Part shown: piece after piece, positions 1 through 9,502 of the stretch
How positions within the stretch are numbered: position 1 is the stretch's first letter
Layout: every line of letters starts with the position of its first letter
From: Pseudoalteromonas rubra
Lineage (GTDB): Bacteria; Pseudomonadota; Gammaproteobacteria; Enterobacterales; Alteromonadaceae
Assembly: GCF_005887115.1 (NCBI RefSeq)
Contig: NZ_PNCJ01000018.1
Location: 1-40,050 of the forward strand
Reading direction: 5' to 3'
Length of the DNA stretch: 40,050 nt
The notes under the pieces: model-generated
The model's database searches: none
Seen by the model: the letters and a program-made list of their open reading frames with translations, nothing else
Told to the model about the DNA's origin: nothing
Translations under genes and position numbers: made by a program

Positions 1-223
1 AAGTCCAAGATTTTTTCTTAGAGATCGGCGCACATTCACGGATAGTCACAGTATCACCTGCTTGCGCAGTGTTGCTCTCATCGTGTGCGTGCAACTTAGT
101 TGTACGCTTGATGAATTTACCGTAGATCGGGTGCTTAACCTGACGCTCGATAGCAACAACGATTGACTTGTCCATTTTGTCGCTAACTACACGACCTTGA
201 AGAGTACGGATCTTATCGCTCAT
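1..223 (-). CDS. rpsQ: 30S ribosomal protein S17 (partial, cut by window edge)
   Basis: S17 is a primary 16S rRNA-binding protein of the small subunit. Translating the minus strand from the ATG at 221-223 gives [20 protein letters not shown], then the conserved [20 protein letters not shown] stretch and a C-terminal [11 protein letters not shown]. This follows E. coli S17 closely. About 74 codons are present and the last ten or so lie beyond base 1. The start codon shares one base with the rpmC stop (TAATG), so translation is probably coupled. It is the last S10-operon gene visible here. Confidence 0.96.
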   Translation of the reverse strand, partial: MSDKIRTLQGRVVSDKMDKSIVVAIERQVKHPIYGKFIKRTTKLHAHDESNTAQAGDTVTIRECAPISKKKSWT

Positions 224-414
224 TATGCACCTGCCTTCTGGTTGATAACCGTTTTAACACGCGCAATATTGCGACGTACTTTTTTCAGCTCGTGAGTCTG
301 AGCCAGCTGACCAGTGCTCGCTTGCATGCGCAGGTTGAACTGCTCACGCAGAAGCTCTAGAAGTTCAGCATTTAGCTCTTCTACGCTTTTGTCTTTAAGT
401 TCGCTAGCTTTCAT
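223..414 (-). CDS. rpmC: 50S ribosomal protein L29
   Basis: L29 sits near the peptide exit tunnel on 23S rRNA and is part of the docking area for trigger factor and SRP. The 63-residue product begins [20 protein letters not shown] and carries the family motif [16 protein letters not shown] followed by a basic [12 protein letters not shown] helix. The length equals that of E. coli L29. It lies directly after rplP with no gap, and its stop overlaps the rpsQ start by one base, as expected for the S10 operon. Confidence 0.98.
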   Translation of the reverse strand: MKASELKDKSVEELNAELLELLREQFNLRMQASTGQLAQTHELKKVRRNIARVKTVINQKAGA

Positions 415-828
415 TTACATTACCGTCCGAGTTACAAAAGTGGTTTTGAAAGGTAATTTACGAGCAGCTAGGTTGAATGCTTCGCGAGCAAGCTCTTCTG
501 AAACACCTTCCATCTCGTAAAGTACTTTACCAGGCTGAATTTCAGCAACCCAGTATTCAACAGAACCTTTACCTTTACCCATACGAACTTCAAGCGGCTT
601 TTCTGTAATTGGCTTATCAGGGAACACACGGATCCAGATTTTACCTTGACGCTTGATGTGACGTGTCATAGCACGACGAGCTGCTTCGATTTGACGAGCA
701 GTCATACGGCCACGGCCAGTCGCTTTCAAGCCGAAAGAACCGAAGCTAACTTTATTACCGCTATTTGCAAGACCACGGTTGCGGCCTTTGTGCACTTTAC
801 GGAATTTTGTACGTTTTGGCTGTAACAT
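415..828 (-). CDS. rplP: 50S ribosomal protein L16
   Basis: L16 helps position A-site tRNA in the large subunit. The 137-residue product starts [20 protein letters not shown] and contains [20 protein letters not shown] followed by RMGKGKG. The Arg at residue 82 in that last motif corresponds to E. coli Arg81, which is hydroxylated by RoxA/YcfD. The shift by one comes from a single-residue insertion near position 24. It lies 13 bp after rpsC and abuts rpmC. Confidence 0.98.
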   Translation of the reverse strand: MLQPKRTKFRKVHKGRNRGLANSGNKVSFGSFGLKATGRGRMTARQIEAARRAMTRHIKRQGKIWIRVFPDKPITEKPLEVRMGKGKGSVEYWVAEIQPGKVLYEMEGVSEELAREAFNLAARKLPFKTTFVTRTVM

Positions 829-841
829 TAGTCGCTACCTC

Positions 842-1543
842 TTACTTAGCACTTTTTTTAGCTTTCTTCGGAGCGCGCTTGGCTGGCTTCTCAGCTTCTT
901 GTTTCAGTGGAAGACCACCGATAACTTCGCCTTTGAAGATCCAAACTTTAACACCGATGATACCGTAAGTGGTCAAAGCTTCAGAAGTTGCGTAGTCGAT
1001 GTCAGCACGTAGAGTGTGTAGAGGTACACGACCTTCACGGTACCACTCAGAACGTGCGATTTCAGCACCGCCTAGACGGCCGCTAACTTCAACTTTGATA
1101 CCCTTTGCACCCAGACGCATTGCGTTCTGTACCGCGCGCTTCATAGCACGACGGAACATTACACGACGCTCTAGCTGTGAAGAGATACCGTCAGCAACTA
1201 GTTGTGCATCAAGCTCTGGCTTACGTACTTCTGCGATGTTGATTTGCGCAGGTACACCAGCAAGCTTAGTTACAGCATGGCGAAGCTTTTCAACGTCTTC
1301 ACCTTTTTTACCGATAACAACACCAGGACGAGCTGTGTGAATTGTTACACGGATAGATTTAGCTGGACGCTCAATAACGATTTTAGACACAGAAGCGTTT
1401 TTCAATTCCTTAGTAAGGTATTGACGCACTTTGTGATCACCAAAAAGCTGCTCAGAGAAATCTTTTGAATTCGCGTACCAGGTAGAAACCCAAGGTTTAG
1501 AGATACCTAGGCGAATACCAGTAGGATGAACTTTTTGTCCCAT
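842..1543 (-). CDS. rpsC: 30S ribosomal protein S3
   Basis: S3 lines the mRNA entry channel of the 30S subunit and contributes to its helicase activity. The 233-residue product begins [20 protein letters not shown], has a type II KH domain with the [15 protein letters not shown] motif at about residues 74-88, and has a C-terminal domain with [20 protein letters not shown]. It ends in a Lys/Ala-rich basic tail, as in other gammaproteobacteria. It is preceded by rplV and followed by rplP. Confidence 0.98.
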   Translation of the reverse strand: MGQKVHPTGIRLGISKPWVSTWYANSKDFSEQLFGDHKVRQYLTKELKNASVSKIVIERPAKSIRVTIHTARPGVVIGKKGEDVEKLRHAVTKLAGVPAQINIAEVRKPELDAQLVADGISSQLERRVMFRRAMKRAVQNAMRLGAKGIKVEVSGRLGGAEIARSEWYREGRVPLHTLRADIDYATSEALTTYGIIGVKVWIFKGEVIGGLPLKQEAEKPAKRAPKKAKKSAK

Positions 1544-1555
1544 TACTTATATCTC

Positions 1556-1888
1556 CTAGCTATCTGAAACCACAACAGTGATGTGGCTTGAACGCTTAAG
1601 GATGCGGTCTGCGCGTCCTTTAGCACGTGGCATAATACGTTTCATTGTAGGACCTTCGTCTACAAATACTTTAGCCACTTTAAGCTCATCAATGTCAGCA
1701 CCTTCGTTGTGCTCCGCGTTAGCGATAGCAGACTCAAGTACTTTCTTAACTAATACAGCCGCTTTCTTTGGGCTGTACGCTAGGATTTCTAGCGCGCGAT
1801 CAACCGGAAGTCCGCGGATCTGATCTGCAACTAGACGTGCTTTTTGCGCCGAACCAGAGGCGAATTTGTGTTTAGCTAATGCTTCCAT
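1556..1888 (-). CDS. rplV: 50S ribosomal protein L22
   Basis: L22 lines the nascent-peptide tunnel, and its beta-hairpin tip is the site of macrolide-resistance changes. There are two adjacent ATG codons (1889-1891 and 1886-1888). I chose the second because it gives the usual 110 residues ([20 protein letters not shown]) and leaves five bases between the GGAGG ribosome-binding site and the start; the first would leave only two. The C-terminal [20 protein letters not shown] is diagnostic for L22. Confidence 0.96.
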   Translation of the reverse strand: MEALAKHKFASGSAQKARLVADQIRGLPVDRALEILAYSPKKAAVLVKKVLESAIANAEHNEGADIDELKVAKVFVDEGPTMKRIMPRAKGRADRILKRSSHITVVVSDS

Positions 1889-1900
1889 CATACCCTCCGA

Positions 1901-2188
<288 letters not shown>

Positions 2189-2195
2189 TCAACTA

Positions 2196-3020
2196 TTACT
2201 TAGTACGACGACGTACGATAAATTTATCAGTACGCTTGTTCTTACGTGTCTTAGCACCTTTAGTCGGCTTACCCCATGGAGACACAGGGTGACGACCACC
2301 AGATGTACGACCTTCACCACCACCGTGTGGGTGGTCTACCGGGTTCATGGCAACACCACGAACTGTAGGACGAACACCACGCCAGCGAGTTGCACCAGCT
2401 TTACCTAGTGAACGTAGCATGTGTTCAGCGTTACCTACTTCACCGATAGTTGCGCGACAATCCGCTTCAACTTTACGCATTTCGCCTGAACGTAGACGTA
2501 GAGTCACGTACTGGCCTTCACGCGCTAGGATCTGTACATATGCACCAGCAGAACGGGCAATCTGAGCACCTTTACCAGGCTTAAGCTCAACATTGTGTAC
2601 CGTTGTACCTACTGGGATGTTACGCATAGGCATTGCGTTACCAGCTTTGATTGGTGCATCAACACCAGACTGGATTGCATCACCTGCTTGAACACCTTTA
2701 GGTGCAATGATGTAACGACGCTCACCGTCTGCATATAGTACAAGAGCGATGTTTGCGCTACGGTTAGGATCGTACTCTAGACGCTCAACTTTAGCTGGGA
2801 TGCCATCTTTGGTGCGTTTAAAGTCGATTAAACGGTAGTGTTGCTTGTGACCACCACCGATGTGACGAACCGTGATACGACCGTTGTTGTTACGACCACC
2901 TGATTTAGAGTTTTTCTCTAATAGCGGAGCGTAAGGCTTACCCTTGTGCAGATCAGGGTTAACCACTTTAACGACGTGACGACGACCCGCAGAAGTTGGT
3001 TTACACTTTTGAAGTGCCAT
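2196..3020 (-). CDS. rplB: 50S ribosomal protein L2
   Basis: L2 is a primary 23S rRNA-binding protein needed for subunit association and for shaping the peptidyl transferase centre. The 274-residue product begins [20 protein letters not shown]. It contains the RNA-binding [17 protein letters not shown] segment and the highly conserved C-terminal [20 protein letters not shown], whose histidine corresponds to the functionally important E. coli His229. It is followed by rpsS and preceded by rplW. Confidence 0.98.
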   Translation of the reverse strand: MALQKCKPTSAGRRHVVKVVNPDLHKGKPYAPLLEKNSKSGGRNNNGRITVRHIGGGHKQHYRLIDFKRTKDGIPAKVERLEYDPNRSANIALVLYADGERRYIIAPKGVQAGDAIQSGVDAPIKAGNAMPMRNIPVGTTVHNVELKPGKGAQIARSAGAYVQILAREGQYVTLRLRSGEMRKVEADCRATIGEVGNAEHMLRSLGKAGATRWRGVRPTVRGVAMNPVDHPHGGGEGRTSGGRHPVSPWGKPTKGAKTRKNKRTDKFIVRRRTK

Positions 3021-3037
3021 AATTCTAACTCCCCTTA

Positions 3038-3340
3038 TTACTCGGCGCCGCCGACAAAGTCTAGCTCGCTGCCTTCTTTAAGAGTAACGTAGGCTTTCTT
3101 CCAGTCTGAACGACGGCCGAAACGCATGCCTGTACGCTTAGTTTTACCCTTAACATTTAGCGTGCGAACACCAGTTACTTCTACTTCGAAAAGCTTCTCA
3201 ACAGCAGCTTTGATTTCTGCTTTGTTTGCATCTTTAACTACTTTGAAAACAATCGTGTTGTTCTCTTCAGCAGAGATGGTGCTTTTCTCAGAGATGTGTG
3301 GAGCAAGGATTACTTTTAAAAGACGTTCTTCACGGATCAT
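3038..3340 (-). CDS. rplW: 50S ribosomal protein L23
   Basis: L23 is the exit-tunnel protein that docks trigger factor and SRP. The 100-residue product starts [20 protein letters not shown]. It contains the conserved [19 protein letters not shown] helix and the extended VNVKG-like loop (here [20 protein letters not shown]). The start ATG overlaps the TGA stop of rplD in an ATGA arrangement, so it is translationally coupled to rplD. Confidence 0.98.
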   Translation of the reverse strand: MIREERLLKVILAPHISEKSTISAEENNTIVFKVVKDANKAEIKAAVEKLFEVEVTGVRTLNVKGKTKRTGMRFGRRSDWKKAYVTLKEGSELDFVGGAE

Positions 3341-3939
3341 GCTAGCGCCTCCTCAAGTTGCTTAACAGCAGCAGCAGTAATCAGTACCTTATCGAAAGCG
3401 ATTAGGCTTACTGGGTCGATGCCAGCTACATCACGCGTGTCAACCTTGTACAGGTTACGTGCAGAAAGGAATAGATTCTCATCTACTTCTTCAGTCACGA
3501 TTAATACGTCTTTAAGCTCAAGCTCTTTCAGCTTAGCTACTAGTTCTTTAGTCTTTGGTGCTTCTAGACCAAATTCTTCAACAACTACTAGACGATCTTG
3601 ACGAACAAGCTCAGAAAGAATGCTCTTGATCGCACCGCGATACATCTTACGGTTAACTTTTTGGCTGTGATCTTGCGGCTTAGCTGCAAAGCTCACACCA
3701 CCGCTGCGCCAGATTGGGCTGCGGATTGTACCAGCACGTGCACGGCCAGTACCTTTTTGGCGGAATGGTTTTTTACCACCACCAGCAACTTCAGAACGTG
3801 TCTTCTGAGCTTTAGTACCCTGACGAGCACCTGCTGCGAAAGCAACAACTACTTGGTGTACTAATGCTTCGTTAAACTCACGTCCAAAAGTAGCTTCGGA
3901 AACTTCAAGCGCACCAGCGCCTTTAATTGCTAATTCCAT
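3337..3939 (-). CDS. rplD: 50S ribosomal protein L4
   Basis: L4 binds domain I of 23S rRNA. In E. coli it also represses its own operon, both transcriptionally (attenuation) and translationally, by acting on the S10 leader. The product begins [20 protein letters not shown] and contains the extended-loop signature [20 protein letters not shown] followed by [17 protein letters not shown] chose the ATG at 3939 rather than the GTG one codon upstream because it aligns with the E. coli start, giving 200 residues. Its stop overlaps the rplW start. The leader hairpin upstream of rpsJ is the expected L4 target. Confidence 0.97.
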   Translation of the reverse strand: MELAIKGAGALEVSEATFGREFNEALVHQVVVAFAAGARQGTKAQKTRSEVAGGGKKPFRQKGTGRARAGTIRSPIWRSGGVSFAAKPQDHSQKVNRKMYRGAIKSILSELVRQDRLVVVEEFGLEAPKTKELVAKLKELELKDVLIVTEEVDENLFLSARNLYKVDTRDVAGIDPVSLIAFDKVLITAAAVKQLEEALA

Positions 3940-3956
3940 CACTAAATCTCCAGGAC

Positions 3957-4592
3957 TTAAGCTTTAACAGCTGGTTTAACGATAACGTCGCCGCCGATAG
4001 CGCCAGGTACTGCACCTTTAACTAAAAGCAGATTACGCTCAGCGTCAACACGTACTAGCTCTAGGTTCTGAGTAGTTGTTTGCACATTACCCATTTGACC
4101 AGCCATTTTCTTACCTTTAAACACCTTACCAGGTGATTGGTTTTGACCGATTGAACCAGGAGCACGGTGAGATAGAGAGTTACCGTGAGTAGCATCTTGC
4201 GTGCTGAAATTCCAGCGCTTAACACCACCTTGGAAACCTTTACCTTTTGAAGTACCAGTAACGTCTACTTTGTTTACTTCGTTGAATAGCTCAACAGTAA
4301 GCTCAGCACCTACTTCAAACTCACCTTCACCGCCGTTAAGACGGAATTCCCACAGGCCGCGACCCGCTTCAACACCAGCTTTAGCGAAGTGACCCGCTTC
4401 TGGTTTGTTTACACGGCTTGCTTTTTTCTCGCCTGCAGTAACTTGAAGCGCGTTGTAACCGTCTGTTGCGTCAGATTTGATCTGAGTAACACGGTTAGGA
4501 GTCGCTTCGATAACTGTCACAGGGATAGATACACCATCTTCAGTGAAGATGCGTGTCATACCCACTTTACGACCGACTAGACCTAATGCCAT
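3957..4592 (-). CDS. rplC: 50S ribosomal protein L3
   Basis: L3 is an early-assembly 23S rRNA-binding protein that reaches the peptidyl transferase centre. The 211-residue product begins [20 protein letters not shown] and contains [20 protein letters not shown]. Gln150 in the GSIGQ motif is at the position methylated by PrmB in E. coli. The neighbours are rpsJ (27 bp upstream) and rplD. Confidence 0.98.
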   Translation of the reverse strand: MALGLVGRKVGMTRIFTEDGVSIPVTVIEATPNRVTQIKSDATDGYNALQVTAGEKKASRVNKPEAGHFAKAGVEAGRGLWEFRLNGGEGEFEVGAELTVELFNEVNKVDVTGTSKGKGFQGGVKRWNFSTQDATHGNSLSHRAPGSIGQNQSPGKVFKGKKMAGQMGNVQTTTQNLELVRVDAERNLLLVKGAVPGAIGGDVIVKPAVKA

Positions 4593-4619
4593 TTTCCTAA
4601 AACCTCTCTAATCTTTCGA

Positions 4620-4940
<321 letters not shown>

Positions 4941-4968
4941 TCAATTAAAAGAGCATTTAAAAAGAGCA

Positions 4969-5014
4969 TAAAAAAACCACCGAGACCATCTCAATTTATA
5001 AGAGGTCGGTTGTT
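4969..5014 (-). ncRNA. S10 operon leader hairpin (probable L4-responsive attenuator)
   Basis: Read on the minus strand, the leader between the promoter and rpsJ contains ACCGACCTC, an A/T-rich loop, then GAGATGGTCTCGGT. The outer ACCGA/TCGGT arms pair, with inner CC/GG pairing, and a run of seven T follows. A hairpin plus U-tract in an S10 leader is where L4 stimulates premature termination in E. coli and relatives. The hairpin is seen in the sequence; L4 control here is inferred from the family. Confidence 0.6.
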
Positions 5015-5117
5015 CTTCTATTTCTACCATTGAACTCCAAATCGGAGTTCCTGTTTACGTGCCTGAAATCCAGACCTTTGTATGACTTTCTTGTGACGAA
5101 TCACAGAAAGTTTGAGC

Positions 5118-5145
5118 ATTATAATGACACTGGTGATAAATGCAA
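5118..5145 (-). promoter_or_regulatory. Probable sigma70 promoter of the S10 operon
   Basis: On the minus strand a TTGCAT -35 hexamer (5140-5145) lies 16 bp from a perfect TATAAT -10 hexamer (5118-5123). Transcription would start near 5110 and leave an untranslated leader of about 180 bases before rpsJ, similar in size to the E. coli S10 leader. The rest of the 4932-5319 interval separates this operon from the divergent plsB. I see no gene in it. Confidence 0.6.
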
Positions 5146-5319
5146 CAATTATTGCAAAATTATTTGTCCTGCGCCGCGTCTTCACGTTAAGTGGCACAAG
5201 GCGTCTATACTTTAACGCAAGGGAATACATACAACAGCTTTGTCATTGTACTGACACAAATGGTCAGTCCAGTTAAAGCCTGTTATTCTATACAGCAAAA
5301 ATACAAACCTGGTACCGCT

Positions 5320-7746
5320 ATGCGCTTACTTTCTCAGGGGCTCAACCGAGTGGCCCAATGGACCAACTGCTTGCTGGTCAGGAGCAAACTGTTGCCGACG
5401 GACCCCGTGTCGCAGTTCGACCTGGATCCAAACTTGCCCACTTTTTATGTTGCCCGACTAAACTCTCGGGCCGATCTGGCCGCACTCAATGCGATGTGTA
5501 AAAAGCTGGGACTGCCAAGCCCGATGCAGGATCAAGTGCTGGGCAGTAAAACGCTGCCGCGTTTTATCGGTATCAAGAACCCAACTCCGCTACTGAGTAA
5601 AACGCCAGGCCCAAGTCCGGCGATTGATCAGGGTAAGGCCATTTTCTCCGCCCTGCGTGCGCATCCTGACATCAAAGCACAAGTGATCCCAGTCACAGTG
5701 TTATGGGGTCGTAATCCCGGTAAAGAAAAGCCTGGCTTAGGTACCCTGTTTAGCCATTCACTGACACCCAGCTGGTTACGTAAGGCCATGGTGGTGCTGT
5801 TTTCCGGCCGCGACAATTTAGTGCGCTTTTCCGCGCCCATCGCGTTGGATCAACTTATGACAGACAAAGCAGATGTCGACGAGTTGCCTCATAAACTACT
5901 GCGGGTGGCCCGGGTGCACTTTCACCGCCAGAAGCTGGCCGCAACAGGACCCAAGCTGCCTTCTCGCGAAGCCTTGTTCAATTCTCTGTTGGCTGCGCCG
6001 AGCATAAAAAGGGCCATTGCCGACGAAGCCAAATCAAAAGGGCTGAGCCATGACGAAGCGCGGCTAAAAGCACTGGAGCTGCTCGAAGAAGTCGCCGCCA
6101 ACTATTCAGAAGCCATGGTCCGTGTCGGAGATCGCGTACTGACCTGGCTGTGGAATAAACTCTACAACGGCATTGAAGTAAAAAATGCAGAACGCGTACA
6201 TGAGCTGGCCGACAAAGGTCATGAGATCATTTATGTCCCTTGTCATCGCAGCCACATGGACTATCTGCTGCTGACCTATGTGATTTATCATCAGGGCCTG
6301 GTGCCGCCGCACATTGCTGCGGGGGTCAATCTCAACTTTTTCCCGGCCGGCGGTATTTTCCGCCGTTGTGGTGCGTTTTTTATTCGTCGCTCCTTCGCTG
6401 GTAACAAGCTCTACTCCGCCATCTTCAAGGAATATCTGACCCAGCTGTTTATCAAAGGCTATTCCGTCAAGTTCTACACCGAAGGTGGCCGCAGTCGTAC
6501 AGGTCGATTGTTGCCACCCAAAACCGGCATGCTGGCCATGACCATGCAGTCAATGCTGCGTGGTATCGACCGCCCCATCTCCATTGTGCCTGTTTATATT
6601 GGCTATGAGCATGTCATGGAGATCAATACCTATCTGAAGGAACTGGCGGGTAACAGTAAAAAAAATGAATCAGTCGCTGGGGTATTTAAAGCCATTAAAA
6701 ACCTCAAAAACTATGGCCGCGGCTATCTGAACTTTGGCGAGCCTATCCACTTGAGTCAATACCTGAACGAACATCAGGCTGACTGGCGAGATACCATAGG
6801 CCAGGATGAAGGCGTTAAGCCGCAATGGTTAAACGGCCAGGTGGCATTAGTTGCAGACCAAATCATGACCAACATTAATGCCAGTGCGGCACTAAACTCC
6901 ATCAACCTGCTGGCCATAATACTGTTGTGTAATGAACAGTTTGCACTGAGCAAACAGAAGCTGTTAGCCCAGTTACGCTTCTACCTCACCCTGCAAAGTC
7001 AGGCACCTTACAGCGCCAATGTGACCGCACCGGACGAAGACGCCGAGGCGCTGCTAAAGCATGCGCTGAAACTGGACAAATTCGATGTGCTGGAGGATGA
7101 GCTGGGTGAGATCATCACCATTAAGGAGAAAGAGCGCACCCTGTTCAATTATTACCGCAACAACATACTGCACCTGTTTGCCGTACCCAGCGTGATTGCT
7201 CAAATGTTGTTTAATCGCTACAGCGTCACAGTCACTGAGTGCCAGGAGCGTCTCAGCACACTTTACCCGCTCTTTGCCAAAGAGTGGTTTATGCATGACC
7301 TGCGTGAAGACTATATAACAGACGTGCTGAACTACTTCGCTCAACAGGGTCTCATAGACTTTGATGGCCACCTGGCCACCACAGTGAAAGACAACAAGGC
7401 ACTGGCACAGCTGGAAATGCTCGGCAAAGTGATCCATCTGACACTGGAGCGCTATGCCATCAGTGTCAGCTTGCTGCTGCGAGATCAGGGGATTGCGCGT
7501 GCCACACTGGAAAGTGAAAGTGAAGTGCTGGCTAAAAGACTGGGGACTTTACATGGCATTAAGAGCCCAGAGTTTTTTGACAAGAAAGTGCAGAGTAACC
7601 TAATTAGTGTGCTGCAGGCACAAGGCTTTATCGACATTTCTGATCAGCAAAAAATCGCAGCAATGCCCGCACTCACAACGCTGTCTGATCACCTCAATGA
7701 TCTGCTGCCAGCCAGGATCTGGCAGTCCATCCGCGACACATTATAA
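5320..7746 (+). CDS. plsB: Glycerol-3-phosphate 1-O-acyltransferase
   Basis: PlsB is an inner-membrane enzyme that acylates glycerol-3-phosphate at sn-1 from acyl-CoA or acyl-ACP, the first step of phospholipid synthesis. The acyltransferase motifs are clear: HRSHMD at residues 309-314 (the catalytic H-x4-D), then GGIFRRCGAFFIRR, FYTEGGRSRTGR and IVPVYIGYEH. The reading frame is open upstream to 5191. I chose the ATG at 5320 (MRLLSQGLNRVAQWTN) because it gives 808 residues against 807 in E. coli and aligns at the N-terminus, although no strong ribosome-binding site is visible. It is divergent from the S10 operon and convergent with tesB. Confidence 0.95.
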   Translation: MRLLSQGLNRVAQWTNCLLVRSKLLPTDPVSQFDLDPNLPTFYVARLNSRADLAALNAMCKKLGLPSPMQDQVLGSKTLPRFIGIKNPTPLLSKTPGPSPAIDQGKAIFSALRAHPDIKAQVIPVTVLWGRNPGKEKPGLGTLFSHSLTPSWLRKAMVVLFSGRDNLVRFSAPIALDQLMTDKADVDELPHKLLRVARVHFHRQKLAATGPKLPSREALFNSLLAAPSIKRAIADEAKSKGLSHDEARLKALELLEEVAANYSEAMVRVGDRVLTWLWNKLYNGIEVKNAERVHELADKGHEIIYVPCHRSHMDYLLLTYVIYHQGLVPPHIAAGVNLNFFPAGGIFRRCGAFFIRRSFAGNKLYSAIFKEYLTQLFIKGYSVKFYTEGGRSRTGRLLPPKTGMLAMTMQSMLRGIDRPISIVPVYIGYEHVMEINTYLKELAGNSKKNESVAGVFKAIKNLKNYGRGYLNFGEPIHLSQYLNEHQADWRDTIGQDEGVKPQWLNGQVALVADQIMTNINASAALNSINLLAIILLCNEQFALSKQKLLAQLRFYLTLQSQAPYSANVTAPDEDAEALLKHALKLDKFDVLEDELGEIITIKEKERTLFNYYRNNILHLFAVPSVIAQMLFNRYSVTVTECQERLSTLYPLFAKEWFMHDLREDYITDVLNYFAQQGLIDFDGHLATTVKDNKALAQLEMLGKVIHLTLERYAISVSLLLRDQGIARATLESESEVLAKRLGTLHGIKSPEFFDKKVQSNLISVLQAQGFIDISDQQKIAAMPALTTLSDHLNDLLPARIWQSIRDTL

Positions 7747-7771
7747 AAGACGAACTACCAACAAGTCGGCG

Positions 7772-8638
7772 TCAGCGCGCTTCGCGCTGGCGCATCACCC
7801 CTTCCTGAATAGTCGACGCCACCAACTCCCCCTGACGATTAAAGAACTGGCCCCTGACCAGACCGCGACCATTACTGGCACTGGGGCTGTCAACACTATA
7901 GAGCAGCCACTCGTCCATGCGGAAAGGACGATGGAACCACATGGCATGATCTATGGTTGCAACTTGCATATTCTTCTGCATAAAGGATACGCCATGGGGC
8001 TGCAATGCCGTCGGCAAAAATTCAAAATCCGAGGCATACGCCAGCAAATAGTTATGGATACGGCGATCATCGGGCATCTCGCCACTGGCTTTAAACCAGA
8101 CATGACGTACAGGCTCCATCACCTCAGGCTGAAATGGGTTATGAAATTCCACCGGGCGCATTTCAATGGGCATCTGTTGCGTAAACTTGGCAACCAGCGG
8201 CTCAGGGATCAGATCGGCTTTGTCCTGATAAAACTCCAGCGATGACCGCAGCGCCTCGGGTCCGGGAACCTCAGGCATTTCAGACTGGTGTGATAGGCCC
8301 GGTTCATCTCCCTGGAAGGAGGCTGTCATATAGAAGATAGGCTTGCCGTACTGAATGGCGCTGACCCTGCGCGTGCTGAAGCTGCGTCCATCACGAATAT
8401 TCTCCACATCATACACTATGGGTTTGCTGGCATCTCCCGGGCGTAAAAAGTACGAGTGCAATGAGTGGACATAACGCCCCTCTGGCAACGTATATTTAGC
8501 TGCCGATAACGCCTGACCCATTACCTGGCCGCCAAACACTTGCGGAAAGCCCAGATCCTGGCTCTGACCGCGATAGATCCCCTGTTCAATTTCTTCCAGC
8601 TGAAGTAGCTCCAGCAACCCTGTTAATGCCTGACTCAT
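7772..8638 (-). CDS. tesB: Acyl-CoA thioesterase II
   Basis: TesB is a double-hotdog thioesterase that hydrolyses medium- and long-chain acyl-CoA to free fatty acid and CoA in the cytoplasm. The 288-residue product begins [20 protein letters not shown] and aligns with E. coli TesB (286 residues) from start to end. The E. coli catalytic triad Asp204, Thr228 and Gln278 is present at the same numbers, in [16 protein letters not shown] and STIQEGVM. The gene converges with plsB. A GC-rich hairpin (7769-7793) covers its stop codon but has no T-run. Confidence 0.96.
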   Translation of the reverse strand: MSQALTGLLELLQLEEIEQGIYRGQSQDLGFPQVFGGQVMGQALSAAKYTLPEGRYVHSLHSYFLRPGDASKPIVYDVENIRDGRSFSTRRVSAIQYGKPIFYMTASFQGDEPGLSHQSEMPEVPGPEALRSSLEFYQDKADLIPEPLVAKFTQQMPIEMRPVEFHNPFQPEVMEPVRHVWFKASGEMPDDRRIHNYLLAYASDFEFLPTALQPHGVSFMQKNMQVATIDHAMWFHRPFRMDEWLLYSVDSPSASNGRGLVRGQFFNRQGELVASTIQEGVMRQREAR

Positions 8639-8812
8639 TGCGCACCTCTTTCACTGCGTAGTGGATCTCATAATTATACACTATTGTGCAAGTAAAGAGA
8701 GCCATCGCAAGTTAAATCAGGTGGTTAACCCTGAACGGCATACTGAGTACATAGCGGGTCAGGCAAGAGTGAGGTAAACTGGTTGCCCGCTTCCTCAGAC
8801 AAGGTAATTGAC

Positions 8813-9277
8813 ATGGCATACTGGTTATTTAAAACCGAACCCGACGCATTTTCCATTGACGATCTACATCAGGCACCTGAGCAGAGTACGTTCTGGGAAG
8901 GGATCCGCAATTATCAGGCACGTAACTTTCTGCGTGACGATGTGCAGGTAGGCGATCAGGTCTTTATCTATCATTCAAGCTGCAAAGTGCCGGCCGTTGT
9001 GGGTATCGCCACAGTGACCAAGGGCGCTGAGGTCGATCCCCATCAGTTTGACCTGAGCAGCGATTATTATGACGCCAAGTCCAGCCAGGACAACCCCCGC
9101 TGGGTAGGTGTGACACTGCGCTATGCGCAACATCTGGCACATCCGGTGACGCTGAAAGCAATCAAAGCCGACACAGCGATCACCGAGCTGGCACTGAAAA
9201 AAGCCGGCCGACTTTCTATTATGCCAGTCACCGAAGCGGAGTGGACACATATCTGCCGGCTTGGCGGCGCTGTGTAA
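8813..9277 (+). CDS. EVE domain-containing protein (PUA-like fold)
   Basis: EVE domains (PF01878, THYN1-like) have a PUA/ASCH/YTH-related fold, and several bind modified bases in DNA or RNA. The 154-residue product is essentially one such domain: YWLFKTEPDAFSIDDL at the N-terminus, then WEGIRNYQARNFLRDDV, a GDQVFIYHSS strand, and PRWVGVTLRY. I chose the ATG at 8813 because AAGG lies 8 bp upstream and the domain begins at once; the longer frame from 8783 adds only a non-conserved stretch. It is divergent from tesB. The physiological ligand is unknown. Confidence 0.9.
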   Translation: MAYWLFKTEPDAFSIDDLHQAPEQSTFWEGIRNYQARNFLRDDVQVGDQVFIYHSSCKVPAVVGIATVTKGAEVDPHQFDLSSDYYDAKSSQDNPRWVGVTLRYAQHLAHPVTLKAIKADTAITELALKKAGRLSIMPVTEAEWTHICRLGGAV

Positions 9278-9304
9278 CACCCCCAGGCCAGAGCGCAATA
9301 AACT

Positions 9305-9502
9305 TCAGCGATGTTTTTTCTGTTTTCCCCCCTTGGGGATCATAGAGAAGTACAAGATCAACGCCAGCCAGGAAAACAGCAAAGTACCTATCAGCCAGCC
9401 ATTTTTTTCATGGCCACGGGTGCGCTTACTGCCAGCAACCAGCCCTATGGGCAGTAAATACAGGCAGAGCGCCCCCATCAGTAACATCAGTTCGTCGGTC
9501 AT
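9305..9502 (-). CDS. Small two-helix membrane protein, function unknown
   Basis: This 65-residue product has two predicted membrane helices, LMLLMGALCLYLLPIGLVA (about residues 5-23) and WLIGTLLFSWLALILYFSMI (about 36-55), joined by a charged SKRTRGHEKN loop and ending in a basic KGGKQKKHR tail. I do not recognise a family with certainty. Its ATG overlaps the TGA stop of the K+ channel gene (ATGA at 9499-9502), so the two are probably co-translated. That makes it a possible accessory subunit, but this is inference only. Confidence 0.7.
   Translation of the reverse strand: MTDELMLLMGALCLYLLPIGLVAGSKRTRGHEKNGWLIGTLLFSWLALILYFSMIPKGGKQKKHR

Noticed and set aside
5024..5230. A 68-codon minus-strand frame in the S10 leader
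   Set aside because: It spans the promoter and upstream DNA of the S10 operon, has no ribosome-binding site and no family motif.
7769..7793. GC-rich hairpin across the tesB stop as a plsB/tesB terminator
   Set aside because: The stem is good but no T-run follows on either strand, and most of it is tesB coding sequence.
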